A DNA stretch of 64,000 nucleotides from Sphingomonas pruni NBRC 15498 (GCF_001598455.1 NZ_BCYZ01000002.1:1-64000), one strand, 5' to 3'. Shown: positions 25,645 to 35,951, numbered from the stretch's first letter. The notes: generated from the letters alone by a model not told the origin. Made by a program: numbers and translations.

Positions 25645-27911
25645 GATTTTTGTCCGGTACGGGTAAGCATCGCCAGCGCGCCTTCGCCCTTGCTGGTTTC
25701 CGCGGGGTCACGATTGTCGTCGAGCAGGGCGTCGAGTTGCAGGGTGTCGAATACGATGGTCACGACCGTTCCGCCGCCCGGGCGGTCGGCAAAGGCGATC
25801 GTGCCGCAATGTTCCTCGATGATCTTCTTGACGATAGCCAGGCCCAGGCCGGTGCCGCGGGCGCGCGTCGTCATATACGGTTCGACGATCCGGTCGCGTT
25901 CGAGCGGCAGCCCGATGCCGTTATCGGCGATCGTCGCGGTCATCAAACGGTCGCCATGATCGAGCGTGACCTTGATCTCGCCGGGCGGCGCACCCTCGCC
26001 GCGCGCCTCGATCGCCTCGACCGCGTTCTTGATGATGTTGGTCAGCGCCTGGCCGATCTGGCGGCGATCGCAGACCAAAGGCGCAGTCTCCGGCGTATCG
26101 AGCCGGAAGGTGATGTCGGAATGCGCCACTTCGTGCAGGAACACCGCTTGCCGGGTGAGGTCGATCAGCGATTCGGGCTGGAAAACCGGCTTGGGCATGC
26201 GTGCGAAGGACGAGAATTCGTCGACCATCCGGCGCAGGTCGCCGACCTGGCGCACGATCGTGTCGGTCAACTGGGCGAAGACCCCATCCTTCTCGTCGAT
26301 CGTCTTGCCATAGCGGCGCTGCAGGCGCTCGGCGGCGAGCTGGATCGGGGTCAGCGGATTCTTGATTTCGTGCGCAATACGGCGCGCGACGTCCGACCAG
26401 GCGGCGCGGCGCTGATCGAGCAATTGCTGAGTGATGTCGTCGAACGTCAGGACGCGGCCGTCCTCATCGGCGGTGATGCGCACTGCCAGCGTCCGCGGCT
26501 CGCCGCCCGTCGTCAATTGCACGATCGATTCGCGGGTATCGCCCTCGAGCAACTCGGCGAGCTCGGGCGCGACATCGGCGAGCTGTGCGCCAACCGCTTG
26601 CGTTTCGTCGAGCTTGAGCTGCGCGACCGCCGAGGCGTTGATCAATCGGATCGCGCCCTTGCCATCGACCGAGATCACACCGGCGGAGACTCCCGACATC
26701 ACCGCCTCGATCAACGCGCGCCGGCTTTCGAGCGCCCCGGTCTGCTCCTGCAGCCTGAAGGTCATGCGGTTGAACGCGTTGGCCAGCGTGCCGACCTCGT
26801 CATCCGTCCGCGGGTCGGGCACGCGGACAGTGAGGTCGCCATCGGCGATGCGCCGTGCGGCTGACACCATTTCGCCGACTGGGCGGACTAGGCGATCTGC
26901 GACGACCAGCGCGATCCACACCGCGATCCCGACGATCAACAAGGCGACGATGAACAAGGCGGCGTTGAATTGGAGCTGGAGGGCGCGGGCGCGCGCTTGC
27001 AATGCCCGGAAATCGGCGACGACATCACCAAAGCGCTGCAACTGCCGGTTGGCACCGCCTCCTTCAGTCACCCGTCCAGCGTAGAGCAAAAGACCGTCAA
27101 CGCCCGGCACAGGCGCCACCACGCGAATACGATCGCCCTGGACGGTGACGACACTGCGCTTGTCGCGCTGGACCGATGCCACCGCGACGGGATCGATCTG
27201 CTTTTCGACGCTGCCATATTCGTCGACCCTGGTCAGGAACTGGATCTGGTTGTTCGCCTCCACCCGGAAGAGCGCGCCTTCAGACAATTGGCGGTTATAG
27301 AGCTGCAACGTCAGATAGTTGGTCAGCGTATAACCGTACGCATCGCGCTTGCTCAGTATCGTCTGCGGAGTTGCGCTGCGTAGCCAGTCGGGGGTCCAGT
27401 GCGCCGCGATGTCATCGGCCGCCTGCACCGTATTGGCATTCCAATTAGCGAGCGATTGTTCGTATGATTCCTGCGCCAGCGTAGTGGCGTTCTTGAGCAC
27501 ATTGCTGACGCGGTCGGACAGCCAGAACTCGACGCCATATTGGAACATGACCGAGGCGAAGATCACCGCGAGCACCGTGGGTACTGTCGCGATGGTCGAA
27601 AACAGCGCCACCAGCCGAACGTGGAGCCGCCCTTCCCCGCCCGTTCCGGATTTAGCGACGCGGCTCTTCGCCAGGCGGCGGCCGAGCAGCATGATCAGCG
27701 CGACGCAGGGGCCGAGATTGACCACCAGCAACAACGCGACGAGCGGCGGCGTCAGCAAGCGCTGCGGCGCGGCGCCGGCGCGCACGACGAAATAGGTAGC
27801 GACGCCGACCGCGATCGCCAGCACGAGCACGGTCAGCTCGAAGGCTGGGGTAATTCGGGGACGCCCGTCCCAGAAACGCCGGGGCGCGGCCAACATGCTC
27901 TCGCCACTCAT
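25641..27911 (-). CDS. ntrY: Sensor histidine kinase NtrY
   Basis: Membrane sensor kinase for NtrX, linked in other Alphaproteobacteria to nitrogen and redox or oxygen control. Several N-terminal transmembrane helices (about residues 22-100) are followed by a periplasmic region, another helix near residue 330, a HAMP domain (ADRLVRPVGEM), a PAS domain, a HisKA box (RRIAHEIKNPLTPIQ) and an HATPase domain (GTGLGLAIVKKI). The ATG at 27911 (MSGES) is favoured over the GTG at 27950, which lacks a clear ribosome site. It is separated from ntrC by 64 nt and overlaps ntrX by 4 nt. Confidence 0.92.
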   Translation of the reverse strand: MSGESMLAAPRRFWDGRPRITPAFELTVLVLAIAVGVATYFVVRAGAAPQRLLTPPLVALLLVVNLGPCVALIMLLGRRLAKSRVAKSGTGGEGRLHVRLVALFSTIATVPTVLAVIFASVMFQYGVEFWLSDRVSNVLKNATTLAQESYEQSLANWNANTVQAADDIAAHWTPDWLRSATPQTILSKRDAYGYTLTNYLTLQLYNRQLSEGALFRVEANNQIQFLTRVDEYGSVEKQIDPVAVASVQRDKRSVVTVQGDRIRVVAPVPGVDGLLLYAGRVTEGGGANRQLQRFGDVVADFRALQARARALQLQFNAALFIVALLIVGIAVWIALVVADRLVRPVGEMVSAARRIADGDLTVRVPDPRTDDEVGTLANAFNRMTFRLQEQTGALESRRALIEAVMSGVSAGVISVDGKGAIRLINASAVAQLKLDETQAVGAQLADVAPELAELLEGDTRESIVQLTTGGEPRTLAVRITADEDGRVLTFDDITQQLLDQRRAAWSDVARRIAHEIKNPLTPIQLAAERLQRRYGKTIDEKDGVFAQLTDTIVRQVGDLRRMVDEFSSFARMPKPVFQPESLIDLTRQAVFLHEVAHSDITFRLDTPETAPLVCDRRQIGQALTNIIKNAVEAIEARGEGAPPGEIKVTLDHGDRLMTATIADNGIGLPLERDRIVEPYMTTRARGTGLGLAIVKKIIEEHCGTIAFADRPGGGTVVTIVFDTLQLDALLDDNRDPAETSKGEGALAMLTRTGQKS

Positions 27912-27975
27912 CGTTGCAGGAATACAACGACTACGTGGCAAGGAAAACACATATTTGACGTCAAACCGTCGTGGA

Positions 27976-29412
27976 TCAGCCCCCGTCCGCCGTGCCGCCC
28001 GGTTCTATACCCAAAGTGTCGAGGCGTTTGCGCAGCGTATTGCGGTTGATCCCCATCGCACGCGCGGCGCGCAATTGGTTGCCGCCATGGCGCGCCAGCA
28101 TTGCCTCGATCAGCGGCCGTTCGACCTCGGCGATGATCCGCTCGTAGAGCGTGCCATCGTCGAGCGCGCGCGGATCTTCGCGCGCGATGCGGTCGAGCCG
28201 CGCGCGCACCGCTGAATCGAGATCCGGAGCATTGGTCGGCTGCGTGGCCGACGGCATGCCGAGCACGCTGCCCAATTCGCCCGCCCCGATCACCTCGTCG
28301 CGGCTCAGCACGGCCAGCCGACGCATGATGTTTTCGAGCTCGCGGACATTGCCCGGCCAGTCATGCGCCTCGAGCGCGACCACCGCCGCCTCATCGAGAC
28401 GCTTGCGCGGCAGGCCGTTCTCGGCGGCGCGGTCGAGGAAGTGACGCGCGAGCAAGGCAATGTCCTGACGCCGTTCGCGTAATGCTGGAAGAGTGACCGG
28501 TACAACGTTGAGACGATAGAATAGATCTTCGCGAAACTGCCCAGACTGGACCAGCGCGCTGAGATCGCGGTTGGTGGCCGCGACGATGCGCACGTCGGCC
28601 TTGATCGTGCGGGCGCCGCCGACCGTGGTGAACTCGCCCGATTGCAGCACGCGCAACAGCCGCGTCTGCGCCTCGAGCGGCATGTCGCCGATTTCGTCCA
28701 GGAACAACGTGCCTCCGGCGGCCTGCTCGAACCGGCCAGCCGATCGCGCCTGCGCGCCGGTAAAGGCGCCGCGTTCATGGCCGAACAATTCCGCCTCGAT
28801 CAGCTCGCGCGGGATCGCCGCCATATTGATCGCGAGGAACGGCGCGTGCGCGCGACGACCGAGATCGTGGATGGCGCGGGCGACCAGTTCCTTGCCGGTC
28901 CCCGACTCGCCCGAGATCAGCACGGTGAGGTCGTTCGAGATCACCCGCGCGATGACGCGATAGACGTCCTGCATCGCCGGCGACCGGCCGATCAGCGGTA
29001 AGGCGCGATCGGCGTCTTCGAGCTTTTCCGCGGCGCCCCCGCCCTGGCGCCCCAAGGCACCGTCCACCGCGCGGGTCAAATCATCGAGATCGAACGGCTT
29101 GGGCAGGTAATCATAGGCGCCGACCTCGGTCGCGCGCACCGCGGTCGTCAGCGTATTCTGCGCCGACAGCACAATCACGGGAAGCTGCGGATAGGTCTGG
29201 ACCAGGCCGGCTACCATATCCAGGCCGTTGCCGTCGGGCAGGACGACATCGCTCACCACCACGTCGGGCATCGCGGTACGCAATTCGCGGTTGAACTCGG
29301 CCAGGCTGGCGGCGGTCGTGACGCGATGCCCGGCGCGGCGCAAAGCGTGCGCGACCACCGTGCGGATCGCTGCATCGTCGTCGAGGACCAGGATGTTGCC
29401 CGATCGGCTCAT
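27976..29412 (-). CDS. ntrC: Nitrogen regulation response regulator NtrC
   Basis: Sigma-54 activator for nitrogen assimilation genes. Receiver with D55 (VSDVVLPDGNG), AAA+ domain with GESGTGKE (168-175), intact GAFTGA (215-220) and Walker B FLDEIGD, and a C-terminal Fis-type HTH (NQLRAARAMGINRNTLRKRL). It differs from the neighbouring NtrX in keeping every sigma-54 contact. The start at 29412 overlaps the ntrB stop (ATGA). The 478-aa length is normal for NtrC. Confidence 0.95.
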   Translation of the reverse strand: MSRSGNILVLDDDAAIRTVVAHALRRAGHRVTTAASLAEFNRELRTAMPDVVVSDVVLPDGNGLDMVAGLVQTYPQLPVIVLSAQNTLTTAVRATEVGAYDYLPKPFDLDDLTRAVDGALGRQGGGAAEKLEDADRALPLIGRSPAMQDVYRVIARVISNDLTVLISGESGTGKELVARAIHDLGRRAHAPFLAINMAAIPRELIEAELFGHERGAFTGAQARSAGRFEQAAGGTLFLDEIGDMPLEAQTRLLRVLQSGEFTTVGGARTIKADVRIVAATNRDLSALVQSGQFREDLFYRLNVVPVTLPALRERRQDIALLARHFLDRAAENGLPRKRLDEAAVVALEAHDWPGNVRELENIMRRLAVLSRDEVIGAGELGSVLGMPSATQPTNAPDLDSAVRARLDRIAREDPRALDDGTLYERIIAEVERPLIEAMLARHGGNQLRAARAMGINRNTLRKRLDTLGIEPGGTADGG

Positions 29413-30473
29413 TGCGCGCGCGCCAGCAGGATACGGAAGATGGTCATCTCTGGCGCTCCCTCGCGCGAATATTGCACGACGCCGCCCATATCGCGCACCA
29501 ATTTGTCGACCAGAGCGAGGCCAAGCCCCTGCCCTTCGGGTTTGCTCGACACGAACGGGCTGAACAGGTGGTCGGCGATGTCGGCGGGCGCTCCGGGGCC
29601 GTTGTCGATCACGCACAACTCGATCGGCAGGCCGCGTCGCGGCTGGCCGGGTCCGGCATCGACCGCCAGGCCGTGGCGGTAAGCGGTCGAGATCAGGATG
29701 CGGGGCTTCTTGACGTCATCGAGCGCTTCGGCGGCGTTTTTCAACAAGTTGATGATGATCTGCAGCAGCGCGTCATTATCGGCGAGAACCGGGGGCAGCG
29801 ACGGATCGAAACTCTCCTCGATCGTGATGTCGCGCGCGAAGCCGGTCTGGGCGACGCGGCGCGCATGATCGAGCAGCGGGTAGATATTGGTCGGCTGCGG
29901 ATTGACCTGGCGCCCGGTGAAATCCTGCATCTTGTCGATCAGCGCGGCGATGCGGTCGACTTCCGTGGTGATCAGCGTGGTGAGTTCGGCGCCGGCGCCT
30001 TCCGCCGCGAGCAATTGCGCCGCGCCGCGTATGCCCGAAAGCGGGTTCTTGATCTCGTGACCGAGCATCGCTGCCGCGCCGATCACCGCGCGCGCGCCGC
30101 CACGTTCGGCGGACTGGCCGACCTTACGCGTGCCGCTGATCGCGTGGAGCGCGATCGCTCGCCATCCATCATGGTCGGCGACCGGCGTCTCGTAATAGTC
30201 GACGCGCAGCCGGCCGGTACGTTCGGTACCAATATCGAAATCGAATGCCGACACCGCGCGTCCATCTCCTGCCCCTGGCGGCGGCGCCAGCACGTCGGCG
30301 AGCGGCAAGCCGCGCATCGCGCGCTCCGACAGGTTGAGCAGCAATTCGCATTCGCCATTGGCATTGCGCACCAGCCCTTCCGGATCAACCACGAGAATGG
30401 CGATCGGCAGTCCGGCGAAAAGCTCGGCGAAATTGGGTGCCTCAGGCAGCTGCGCGGGCTCGCCAGGGCGCAT
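29409..30473 (-). CDS. ntrB: Nitrogen sensor histidine kinase NtrB
   Basis: Cytosolic kinase/phosphatase of NtrC, controlled by PII in other bacteria. A PAS-type sensor domain (residues 15-110), HisKA with phospho-acceptor H139 in [10 protein letters not shown], and an HATPase domain (N box [11 protein letters not shown] box GQGLGLALV). It has no transmembrane segment. The start codon lies 32 nt inside the end of dusB, and its stop overlaps the ntrC start, so dusB-ntrB-ntrC is one tightly packed unit. Confidence 0.94.
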   Translation of the reverse strand: MRPGEPAQLPEAPNFAELFAGLPIAILVVDPEGLVRNANGECELLLNLSERAMRGLPLADVLAPPPGAGDGRAVSAFDFDIGTERTGRLRVDYYETPVADHDGWRAIALHAISGTRKVGQSAERGGARAVIGAAAMLGHEIKNPLSGIRGAAQLLAAEGAGAELTTLITTEVDRIAALIDKMQDFTGRQVNPQPTNIYPLLDHARRVAQTGFARDITIEESFDPSLPPVLADNDALLQIIINLLKNAAEALDDVKKPRILISTAYRHGLAVDAGPGQPRRGLPIELCVIDNGPGAPADIADHLFSPFVSSKPEGQGLGLALVDKLVRDMGGVVQYSREGAPEMTIFRILLARAQ

Positions 30474-31440
30474 AGAAATCGGCCAGCATCGCCTTGACGC
30501 GATTGGCGTCAGGCTCCTGGTTCACCTTGTTGCGGAACTCGGCCGAGCCTGGCAGACCCTTGGTGTACCAGCCGACATGCTTGCGCATCATGTTGACCCC
30601 GGTCTCGGCTCCATAATGGCTGAGCATTTCCTCATAATGCCCTGCGATTACCTCGTATTGTTCGTCGATCGAAGGGTCGGCGACGGTCCGGCCTTGCTGC
30701 AGATACGCCATCACCTGGGCGAGAAGCCAAGGCTTGCCGTACGAACCGCGCCCGATCATCACGCCGTCAGCGCCCGATTGGTCGAGCGCCGTCACCGCGT
30801 CCTCGGCCGAGCAGATGTCGCCATTGACGATGACCGGCACCGTCACGGCCTCTTTGACCGAACGGACGAATGCCCAATCGGCCTCGCCCCTGTACATCTG
30901 GTTCCGCGTCCGCCCGTGAACGGTGACCATCCGCACCCCGAGATCCTCGGCGATCCGCGCCAGCTCGGGGGCATTGAGACTGGCATGATCCCAGCCCATC
31001 CGCATCTTGAGCGTGACCGGTGCCTTTACCGCCTTGACGCAGGCTTCGACGATCGCACTGGCGAGCTTGAGGTCGCGCATCAGCGCCGATCCGGCGTCGC
31101 CATTGGTCACTTTGCGGACCGGGCAGCCCATGTTGATGTCGATGATTGCCGCACCCTTGTCCTCGGCGAGCTTGGCGGCCTCCCCCATCTCATAGGGTGT
31201 ACAGCCGACCAGCTGCATCGACACCGGGTCCTCGCTCGGGTCCCACATCGCCTTCTGGATCGACTGGCGCGTCTCGCGGATCGCCGCCTGGCTGGCGATC
31301 ATCTCGGTCACGTTGAGGCCCGAGCCGAAACGCCGCACGAGGCGACGAAACGGCAGGTCGCTCACACCCGTCATGGGCGCGAGGATCACCGGGGTCTCGA
31401 TCCGGACCGGACCGACCTGGATGGGCGCGAGCTTGGTCAT
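30442..31440 (-). CDS. dusB: tRNA-dihydrouridine synthase (DusB / NifR3)
   Basis: FMN enzyme that reduces uridine to dihydrouridine in t[15 protein letters not shown] (21-32) is the FMN-site motif, C106 in NMGCPVRKV is the catalytic Cys, and GDICSAEDA and [10 protein letters not shown] bind the phosphate. It is the historical nifR3 gene that heads the ntr operon in Alphaproteobacteria. I use the ATG at 31440; an in-frame ATG at 31464 would add eight residues. It overlaps ntrB by 32 nt and is divergent from ispDF. Confidence 0.94.
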   Translation of the reverse strand: MTKLAPIQVGPVRIETPVILAPMTGVSDLPFRRLVRRFGSGLNVTEMIASQAAIRETRQSIQKAMWDPSEDPVSMQLVGCTPYEMGEAAKLAEDKGAAIIDINMGCPVRKVTNGDAGSALMRDLKLASAIVEACVKAVKAPVTLKMRMGWDHASLNAPELARIAEDLGVRMVTVHGRTRNQMYRGEADWAFVRSVKEAVTVPVIVNGDICSAEDAVTALDQSGADGVMIGRGSYGKPWLLAQVMAYLQQGRTVADPSIDEQYEVIAGHYEEMLSHYGAETGVNMMRKHVGWYTKGLPGSAEFRNKVNQEPDANRVKAMLADFYAPWRARAAA

Positions 31441-31518
31441 GTGCTTAAAAATCAGGCAGCGCATAGCCGGACGCGATGATGCTGGCAAGGCCGGGCGCGC
31501 TGCGCTAGGCGCGCGGCC

Positions 31519-32649
31519 ATGTCCGCCGAAACCATTGCCCTTATCGTTGCCGCAGGAAAAGGCGAGCGGGTCGGCGGCGATACGCCCAAGCAATTCCTGC
31601 CCCTCGCCGGCCTATCGCTGGTCGAGCATAGCCGGCGCGCGCTGGCCGCGCATCCGGGGATCGATCGTGTCGTCACCGTGGTTGCGGCCGGCAATGAGCG
31701 ATTTGTCCAAGGGGAGACGGCAATCGGCGGCGCGACGCGGCGCGAGTCGGTGCTGAACGGGCTCGAGGCGATCGGCGGGGCACGGCGCGTCTTGATCCAT
31801 GATGCCGCACGTCCGATCGTGCCGGCGGCGGTGATCGACCGGTTGCTGACGGCACTGGATAGCGCCAAGGGCGCAGTTCCTACCCTCCCCGTCGCCGATA
31901 CGCTCGCCGGCAAGGGCGCCGGCAAGGGCGATAGTCTCGGTAACACGGTCGATCGTTCAGCGCTGGTGCGCGTGCAGACGCCACAAGCGTTCGATTATGC
32001 CGCCATCTTGGCCGCGCATCGCGCCTGGCCAGTCGGCGAAGAAGCGACCGACGACGCGCAGATACTGCGCCGCGCGGGCCATGACGTCGCGAGGGTCGAT
32101 GGCGACCCTCTGCTCGAAAAGATCACTTATCCCGGCGACATCGCGCTCGCCGAAGCCCGGCTGGGAGCGAATATGCGTGTCAGGACAGCAACCGGATACG
32201 ATGTCCACCGCCTCGTGGCCGGCGAGCAATTGTGGCTGGGCGGCGTGCTGATCCCGCATGACAAGGGATTGTCGGGACATAGCGACGCCGATGTCGCGCT
32301 CCATGCGATCACCGATGCCGTGCTGGGCACGATCGCCGCCGGCGATATCGGCCAGCATTTCCCGCCGAGCGATCCGCGATGGAAAGGCGCCGAGTCGGGG
32401 CAATTTCTCGAACACGCCGCCTCGCTGGTCGTGGCTAAGGGCGGCATGATCGATTTCGTCGATCTGACGATTATTTGCGAGGCGCCCAAGATCGGCCCAT
32501 ATCGAGACGCGATCCGCGATCGCGTCGCGGCGCTGTTGCGGGTGTCGCGCGACCAGATTAGCGTCAAGGCGACGACGACGGAGCGGCTTGGATTTACCGG
32601 TCGTGGTGAGGGGATTGCCGCTCAGGCGGTGGTGACCATCAGGATTTAA
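31519..32649 (+). CDS. ispDF: Bifunctional IspD-IspF (MEP cytidylyltransferase / MECDP synthase)
   Basis: Fusion enzyme for two MEP-pathway steps. The IspD part, residues 1-215, has [14 protein letters not shown] for CTP and IHDAARPI. The IspF part, 220-376, has GYDVHRL with zinc ligands D228 and H230, [10 protein letters not shown], and [14 protein letters not shown]. The fusion is typical of Alphaproteobacteria; IspE, the enzyme that acts between these two steps, is not in the window. dxr at 2945 makes its substrate. It starts 78 nt from divergent dusB. Confidence 0.95.
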   Translation: MSAETIALIVAAGKGERVGGDTPKQFLPLAGLSLVEHSRRALAAHPGIDRVVTVVAAGNERFVQGETAIGGATRRESVLNGLEAIGGARRVLIHDAARPIVPAAVIDRLLTALDSAKGAVPTLPVADTLAGKGAGKGDSLGNTVDRSALVRVQTPQAFDYAAILAAHRAWPVGEEATDDAQILRRAGHDVARVDGDPLLEKITYPGDIALAEARLGANMRVRTATGYDVHRLVAGEQLWLGGVLIPHDKGLSGHSDADVALHAITDAVLGTIAAGDIGQHFPPSDPRWKGAESGQFLEHAASLVVAKGGMIDFVDLTIICEAPKIGPYRDAIRDRVAALLRVSRDQISVKATTTERLGFTGRGEGIAAQAVVTIRI

Positions 32650-32659
32650 GGGACAGGCA

Positions 32660-33208
32660 ATGAAGACGTTGGCGGGCGCGGCTATCGCGCTGTGGATGGG
32701 TATGGCGGCGACGACTGCGCAGGCGGCGGCCGAGGCGCAACCGTGCCTGACCGAGGCGGAGGCGCAGTCGCTGATCACCGCGGTGCTGCCGGATGTATTC
32801 CAGCAGGTCGGCCGGACCTGCAGCAACGCCCTACCCGAGAACGCGACTTTGCGTGGCGGCCTGCCGCCGCTGGTGGCGCGCTACCAGGCGCCGGCTGATC
32901 TCGCCTGGCCGCAGGCGATGGCGGCGTTCGGCAAGATCGGCGGCAAGGACATGGCGGGGGTCGACCCCAGATTGCTGCGTCCGATGATGGGGCCGATGAT
33001 CGCCGGCGCGATCGCCCAGGACATCAAACCGCGGGATTGCGCGACGATCGACCGCGCGATCAGCCTGATGTCGCCGCTGCCGCCTTCAAATACCGCCGGT
33101 TTGATCGTGCTGTTGGCGTCGGTCGCCGGAGGCAAGGACAAGAAGGACAGCCCGTTCGAGATCTGTCCGAGCCCAACTGCTACGGCCTCGGCAACGGCGC
33201 GCCCGTGA
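32660..33208 (+). CDS. Secreted four-cysteine protein of unknown function
   Basis: I do not recognise the family. A signal peptide runs to about residue 22 (AQA-AA), and the mature part has exactly four Cys (29, 54, 127, 169), consistent with two disulfides in the periplasm. It is otherwise Ala/Pro-rich with a low-complexity Thr/Ala end (PTATASATARP). It begins 10 nt after ispDF and its stop overlaps the cinA-like GTG (GTGA), so it is probably co-transcribed with both. Confidence 0.72.
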   Translation: MKTLAGAAIALWMGMAATTAQAAAEAQPCLTEAEAQSLITAVLPDVFQQVGRTCSNALPENATLRGGLPPLVARYQAPADLAWPQAMAAFGKIGGKDMAGVDPRLLRPMMGPMIAGAIAQDIKPRDCATIDRAISLMSPLPPSNTAGLIVLLASVAGGKDKKDSPFEICPSPTATASATARP

Positions 33209-33735
33209 GCATCGACACCGTCCTGCCCGCCGAGCTCGTTACCCTCGCGCGCAAGGTCGTCGAGGCCAACAAGGCGATCGGCCGAAAATTCGCGCTGGCG
33301 GAAAGCTGTACCGGCGGTCTCGTCGCTGCGGCGATCACCGAGATTCCCGGGTCATCGGAAGTTCTGCTCGGCGGATTCGTGACTTATTCGAACGAGTCGA
33401 AGGTCGACCTGCTGCGTGTCAGCCACGATGTGCTCGACACGTTCGGCGCTGTGTCGATCGCGACCGCCTGGTCGATGGCGCAAGGCGCATTGGAAGCGAC
33501 CAACGCCGACCTAGCGGTGGCGATCACGGGAATTGCCGGCCCGGGCGGCGGAAGCGAAAAGAAGCCGGTCGGAACCGTGGTGTTCGCACGCGCCGAGCGC
33601 GATGCCGATCCGTCGGATGTCGTCGCAGACCGCAAGGATTTCGGCGATCTGGGTCGCGGTGGCGTCAGGCTTCAGGCGGCGCTGGTCGCGCTCGAATTGC
33701 TGCTGCCGCGCGGATCGGACGTCCCGGCGCCGTAA
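33205..33735 (+). CDS. pncC: CinA C-terminal-type nicotinamide-nucleotide amidohydrolase (PncC)
   Basis: Converts NMN to nicotinate mononucleotide in NAD salvage. It holds only the CinA C-terminal domain (176 aa), with the signature AESCTGG near residue 32, GGFVTYSNESK, and GIAGPGGGSEKKPVGTV. The N-terminal MoCF-like half of full CinA is absent, as in E. coli YgaD. The GTG start overlaps the upstream stop. Its last 64 nt overlap the end of the convergent RatA/Coq10-like gene. Confidence 0.92.
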   Translation: MSIDTVLPAELVTLARKVVEANKAIGRKFALAESCTGGLVAAAITEIPGSSEVLLGGFVTYSNESKVDLLRVSHDVLDTFGAVSIATAWSMAQGALEATNADLAVAITGIAGPGGGSEKKPVGTVVFARAERDADPSDVVADRKDFGDLGRGGVRLQAALVALELLLPRGSDVPAP

Positions 33736-34154
33736 AGCTGGGCCGCGCGCGTCTCGAACGCGCCGGTCATTCGGGTCAGCGCCGTCGAGAAGACTTGGCC
33801 TGCGAGCATTTCGAACACCCGATTGCGAAATGCGAAGTCGACCGCGAAATCGACCTCACACCCGCCCGGAGCGGGGCGGAAATGCCAGTCGTTGCTGAGA
33901 TATTTGAGCGGCCCGTCGATATAATCGACATGAATCATGGTTGGACGCTCCTTCTTCACCTTGGAGGTGAAGGTCTCGCGCAGCCCTTTGAACCCGACGA
34001 TCAAGTCCGCGACCATCTCGGTCGGCGTGTCGCTACGCAACCTGACCGCGCTGACCCAGGGCAGGAATTCCGCATAGCGCCCGACATCGGCCACCAGGTC
34101 GAACATCTGTTCGCCCGTATAGGGAAGAAAGCGGGTCTCGGTATGGCGAGGCAT
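33672..34154 (-). CDS. RatA / Coq10-like START-domain protein
   Basis: Polyketide-cyclase/START-fold protein of 160 aa, the family shared by mitochondrial Coq10 (ubiquinone binding) and E. coli RatA. The N terminus (TETRFLPYTGEQMFDLVADVGRYAEFLPWVS) and the FKGLRETFTSKV segment are characteristic. In Alphaproteobacteria the quinone-related role is more likely than a toxin (inference). The stop lies inside pncC, so the two convergent reading frames overlap by 64 nt. The same-strand upstream gene is lipA, separated by a repeat element. Confidence 0.88.
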   Translation of the reverse strand: MPRHTETRFLPYTGEQMFDLVADVGRYAEFLPWVSAVRLRSDTPTEMVADLIVGFKGLRETFTSKVKKERPTMIHVDYIDGPLKYLSNDWHFRPAPGGCEVDFAVDFAFRNRVFEMLAGQVFSTALTRMTGAFETRAAQLYGAGTSDPRGSSNSSATSAA

Positions 34155-34160
34155 ATCAAA

Positions 34161-34305
34161 TCCTCCCTACGCGAAGCGTGGGGAGGGGGACCGACCGCGG
34201 AGCGGGCGGTGGAGGGGCCGCAGCCGCGCAGCGGCGAGGACGGGAATATTCCCCACCACCATTTGCTTACGCAAATGGTCCCCCTCCCCATCTGCGATGG
34301 GGAGG
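34161..34305. repeat. Composite intergenic palindromic element (family A)
   Basis: Outer arms TCCTCCC and GGGGAGGA bracket a 13-bp perfect inverted pair (GGGGAGGGGGACC at about 34180-34192 / GGTCCCCCTCCCC at about 34277-34289), with an inner hairpin ACCATTTGC-TTAC-GCAAATGGT (34258-34279). The layout resembles that at 17447-17613. It fills the gap between lipA and the RatA-like gene. Confidence 0.75.
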
Positions 34306-34309
34306 ATTG

Positions 34310-35236
34310 TCATTGGGCGCCCCTGGAAAGCCTCAAGTCTCGGGCCGCCTTCATCTTCGCGAAATCGTCGCCGGCGTGATAGCTCGACCGCGTCAGTGGC
34401 GACGAGGCGACCAACAGAAACCCCTTGGCGCGCGCGATCGCGGCATAGGCGTCGAACGCCTGGGGCGTGACGAAATCCATCACCTTGGTGTGACGCGGGG
34501 TCGGCTGGAGATATTGGCCCATGGTCAGGAAATCGACATCGGCCGAACGCATGTCGTCCATCACCTGATGAACCTCGAGCCTTTCTTCGCCCAGACCGAG
34601 CATGACGCCCGATTTGGTAAAGATCGACGGATCGAGCTTCTTGACCGACTCGAGCAACCGCAGCGACGCATAGTAACGCGCGCCGGGACGGATCGTCGGG
34701 TAGAGCCGCGGGACGGTTTCCAGATTGTGGTTGTAGACGTCGGGACGGGCTGCGACGATCGCCTCGACCGCCGCCTCGTGCTTGTTGCGGAAATCGGGAG
34801 TCAGGATTTCGATCGTGGTGGTCGGATTGGCCTTGCGGATCGCCTCGATCACCCGGACGAACTGCCTGGCGCCGCCATCAGGAAGATCGTCGCGGTCGAC
34901 CGAGGTCACCACGATATGCTGCAACCCCATCTGCGCCGCCGCATCGGCGACATTCTGCGGCTCCATCGGATCGACCGCGCGCGGCATACCGGTCTTGACG
35001 TTGCAAAAGGCGCAGGCGCGCGTGCAGGTATCGCCCAGGATCATCACCGTGGCGTGCTTCTTCGACCAGCATTCGCCGATATTCGGACAGGCCGCTTCCT
35101 CGCACACCGTCGTCAGGCTCTTCGCGCGCATCAGCGCACGAGTCTCGGCGAAACCGGCCGAAGTCGGCGCCTTGACGCGGATCCAATCGGGCTTGCGCTG
35201 GCGCGGCTCGCGCGCGACGGAGGTGATCTCGTTCAT
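34310..35236 (-). CDS. lipA: Lipoyl synthase
   Basis: Radical SAM enzyme that inserts two sulfurs into octanoyl groups on lipoate-dependent enzymes. Both iron-sulfur motifs are present: the auxiliary cluster C45-C50-C56 and the radical SAM cluster C71-C75-C78 (CTRACAFC). The C-terminal Ser ligand is in the SSYHAG motif. I use the ATG at 35236 (MNEITS), giving 308 aa. The upstream, divergent neighbour is a carbonic anhydrase gene. Confidence 0.96.
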   Translation of the reverse strand: MNEITSVAREPRQRKPDWIRVKAPTSAGFAETRALMRAKSLTTVCEEAACPNIGECWSKKHATVMILGDTCTRACAFCNVKTGMPRAVDPMEPQNVADAAAQMGLQHIVVTSVDRDDLPDGGARQFVRVIEAIRKANPTTTIEILTPDFRNKHEAAVEAIVAARPDVYNHNLETVPRLYPTIRPGARYYASLRLLESVKKLDPSIFTKSGVMLGLGEERLEVHQVMDDMRSADVDFLTMGQYLQPTPRHTKVMDFVTPQAFDAYAAIARAKGFLLVASSPLTRSSYHAGDDFAKMKAARDLRLSRGAQ

Positions 35237-35318
35237 AACCGCGCAGATAGCGATGCCGGGGCGTGCTTGCCACCCCTGACAGTTGCGTCGATCGCGCAGG
35301 ATTGGCAGAGGCGACGGC

Positions 35319-35948
35319 ATGACCGACTTCAATGACTTGATCGACGGCTATCGCCGCTTCCGCACCAGCGAATATCGCCGTCATCGCGACCGCTGGGAGG
35401 AATTGAGTGAAGGCCAGAGCCCGCGGGTCATGGTCATCGCCTGCTCGGACAGCCGAGTCGATCCGGCGCAGATTTTCGACACCGTGCCGGGCGAGATATT
35501 CGCCGTGCGCAACATCGCCAATCTCGTTCCGCCGTTCGAACTTGGCGGCGGCAGGCACGGCGTGTCGGCGGCGCTGGAATTCGCGGTGACGCAGCTCGAG
35601 GTGCCCGAGGTGGTTGTGCTCGGCCATGGCTCATGCGGCGGCGTTGCGGCGTCGCTGTCGAAGCGGTTCCATGGCGCCCCTCCGGGCGAGGGCGGGTTCA
35701 TCGATCATTGGGTCGACATGCTCGACGAAGCGCGCGACCGCATCGTTTCTGAATATGGTACGGGCCCGGAGGCGGTCCGCGCGCTCGAACTCGAAACAGT
35801 GCGAGTATCGCTGCGCAACCTGCGGACGTTCCCGTGCATTCCCGAGCGCGAGGCAGCGGGCACGCTCAAACTGCGCGGAGCCTATTTCGCGATCGCCGAC
35901 GGCGTGCTCCACGTCATGGACGACGACGGCAATTTCGCGCCGGCGTAG
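35319..35948 (+). CDS. Beta-class carbonic anhydrase
   Basis: Zinc enzyme that interconverts CO2 and bicarbonate. Zinc ligands C42 (CSDSR, with D44-R46), H103 and C106 (GHGSCGG) define the beta class. The 209-aa length is normal. The ATG at 35319 has AGAGG 8 nt upstream; an earlier frame opening adds a basic stretch with no family match. It is convergent with the flavoprotein at 35952, only 3 nt away. Confidence 0.95.
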   Translation: MTDFNDLIDGYRRFRTSEYRRHRDRWEELSEGQSPRVMVIACSDSRVDPAQIFDTVPGEIFAVRNIANLVPPFELGGGRHGVSAALEFAVTQLEVPEVVVLGHGSCGGVAASLSKRFHGAPPGEGGFIDHWVDMLDEARDRIVSEYGTGPEAVRALELETVRVSLRNLRTFPCIPEREAAGTLKLRGAYFAIADGVLHVMDDDGNFAPA

Positions 35949-35951
35949 TTC

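Noticed and set aside
34178..35335. 385-aa open frame opposite lipA
   Set aside because: It is antisense to lipA, whose Cys motifs are all intact.
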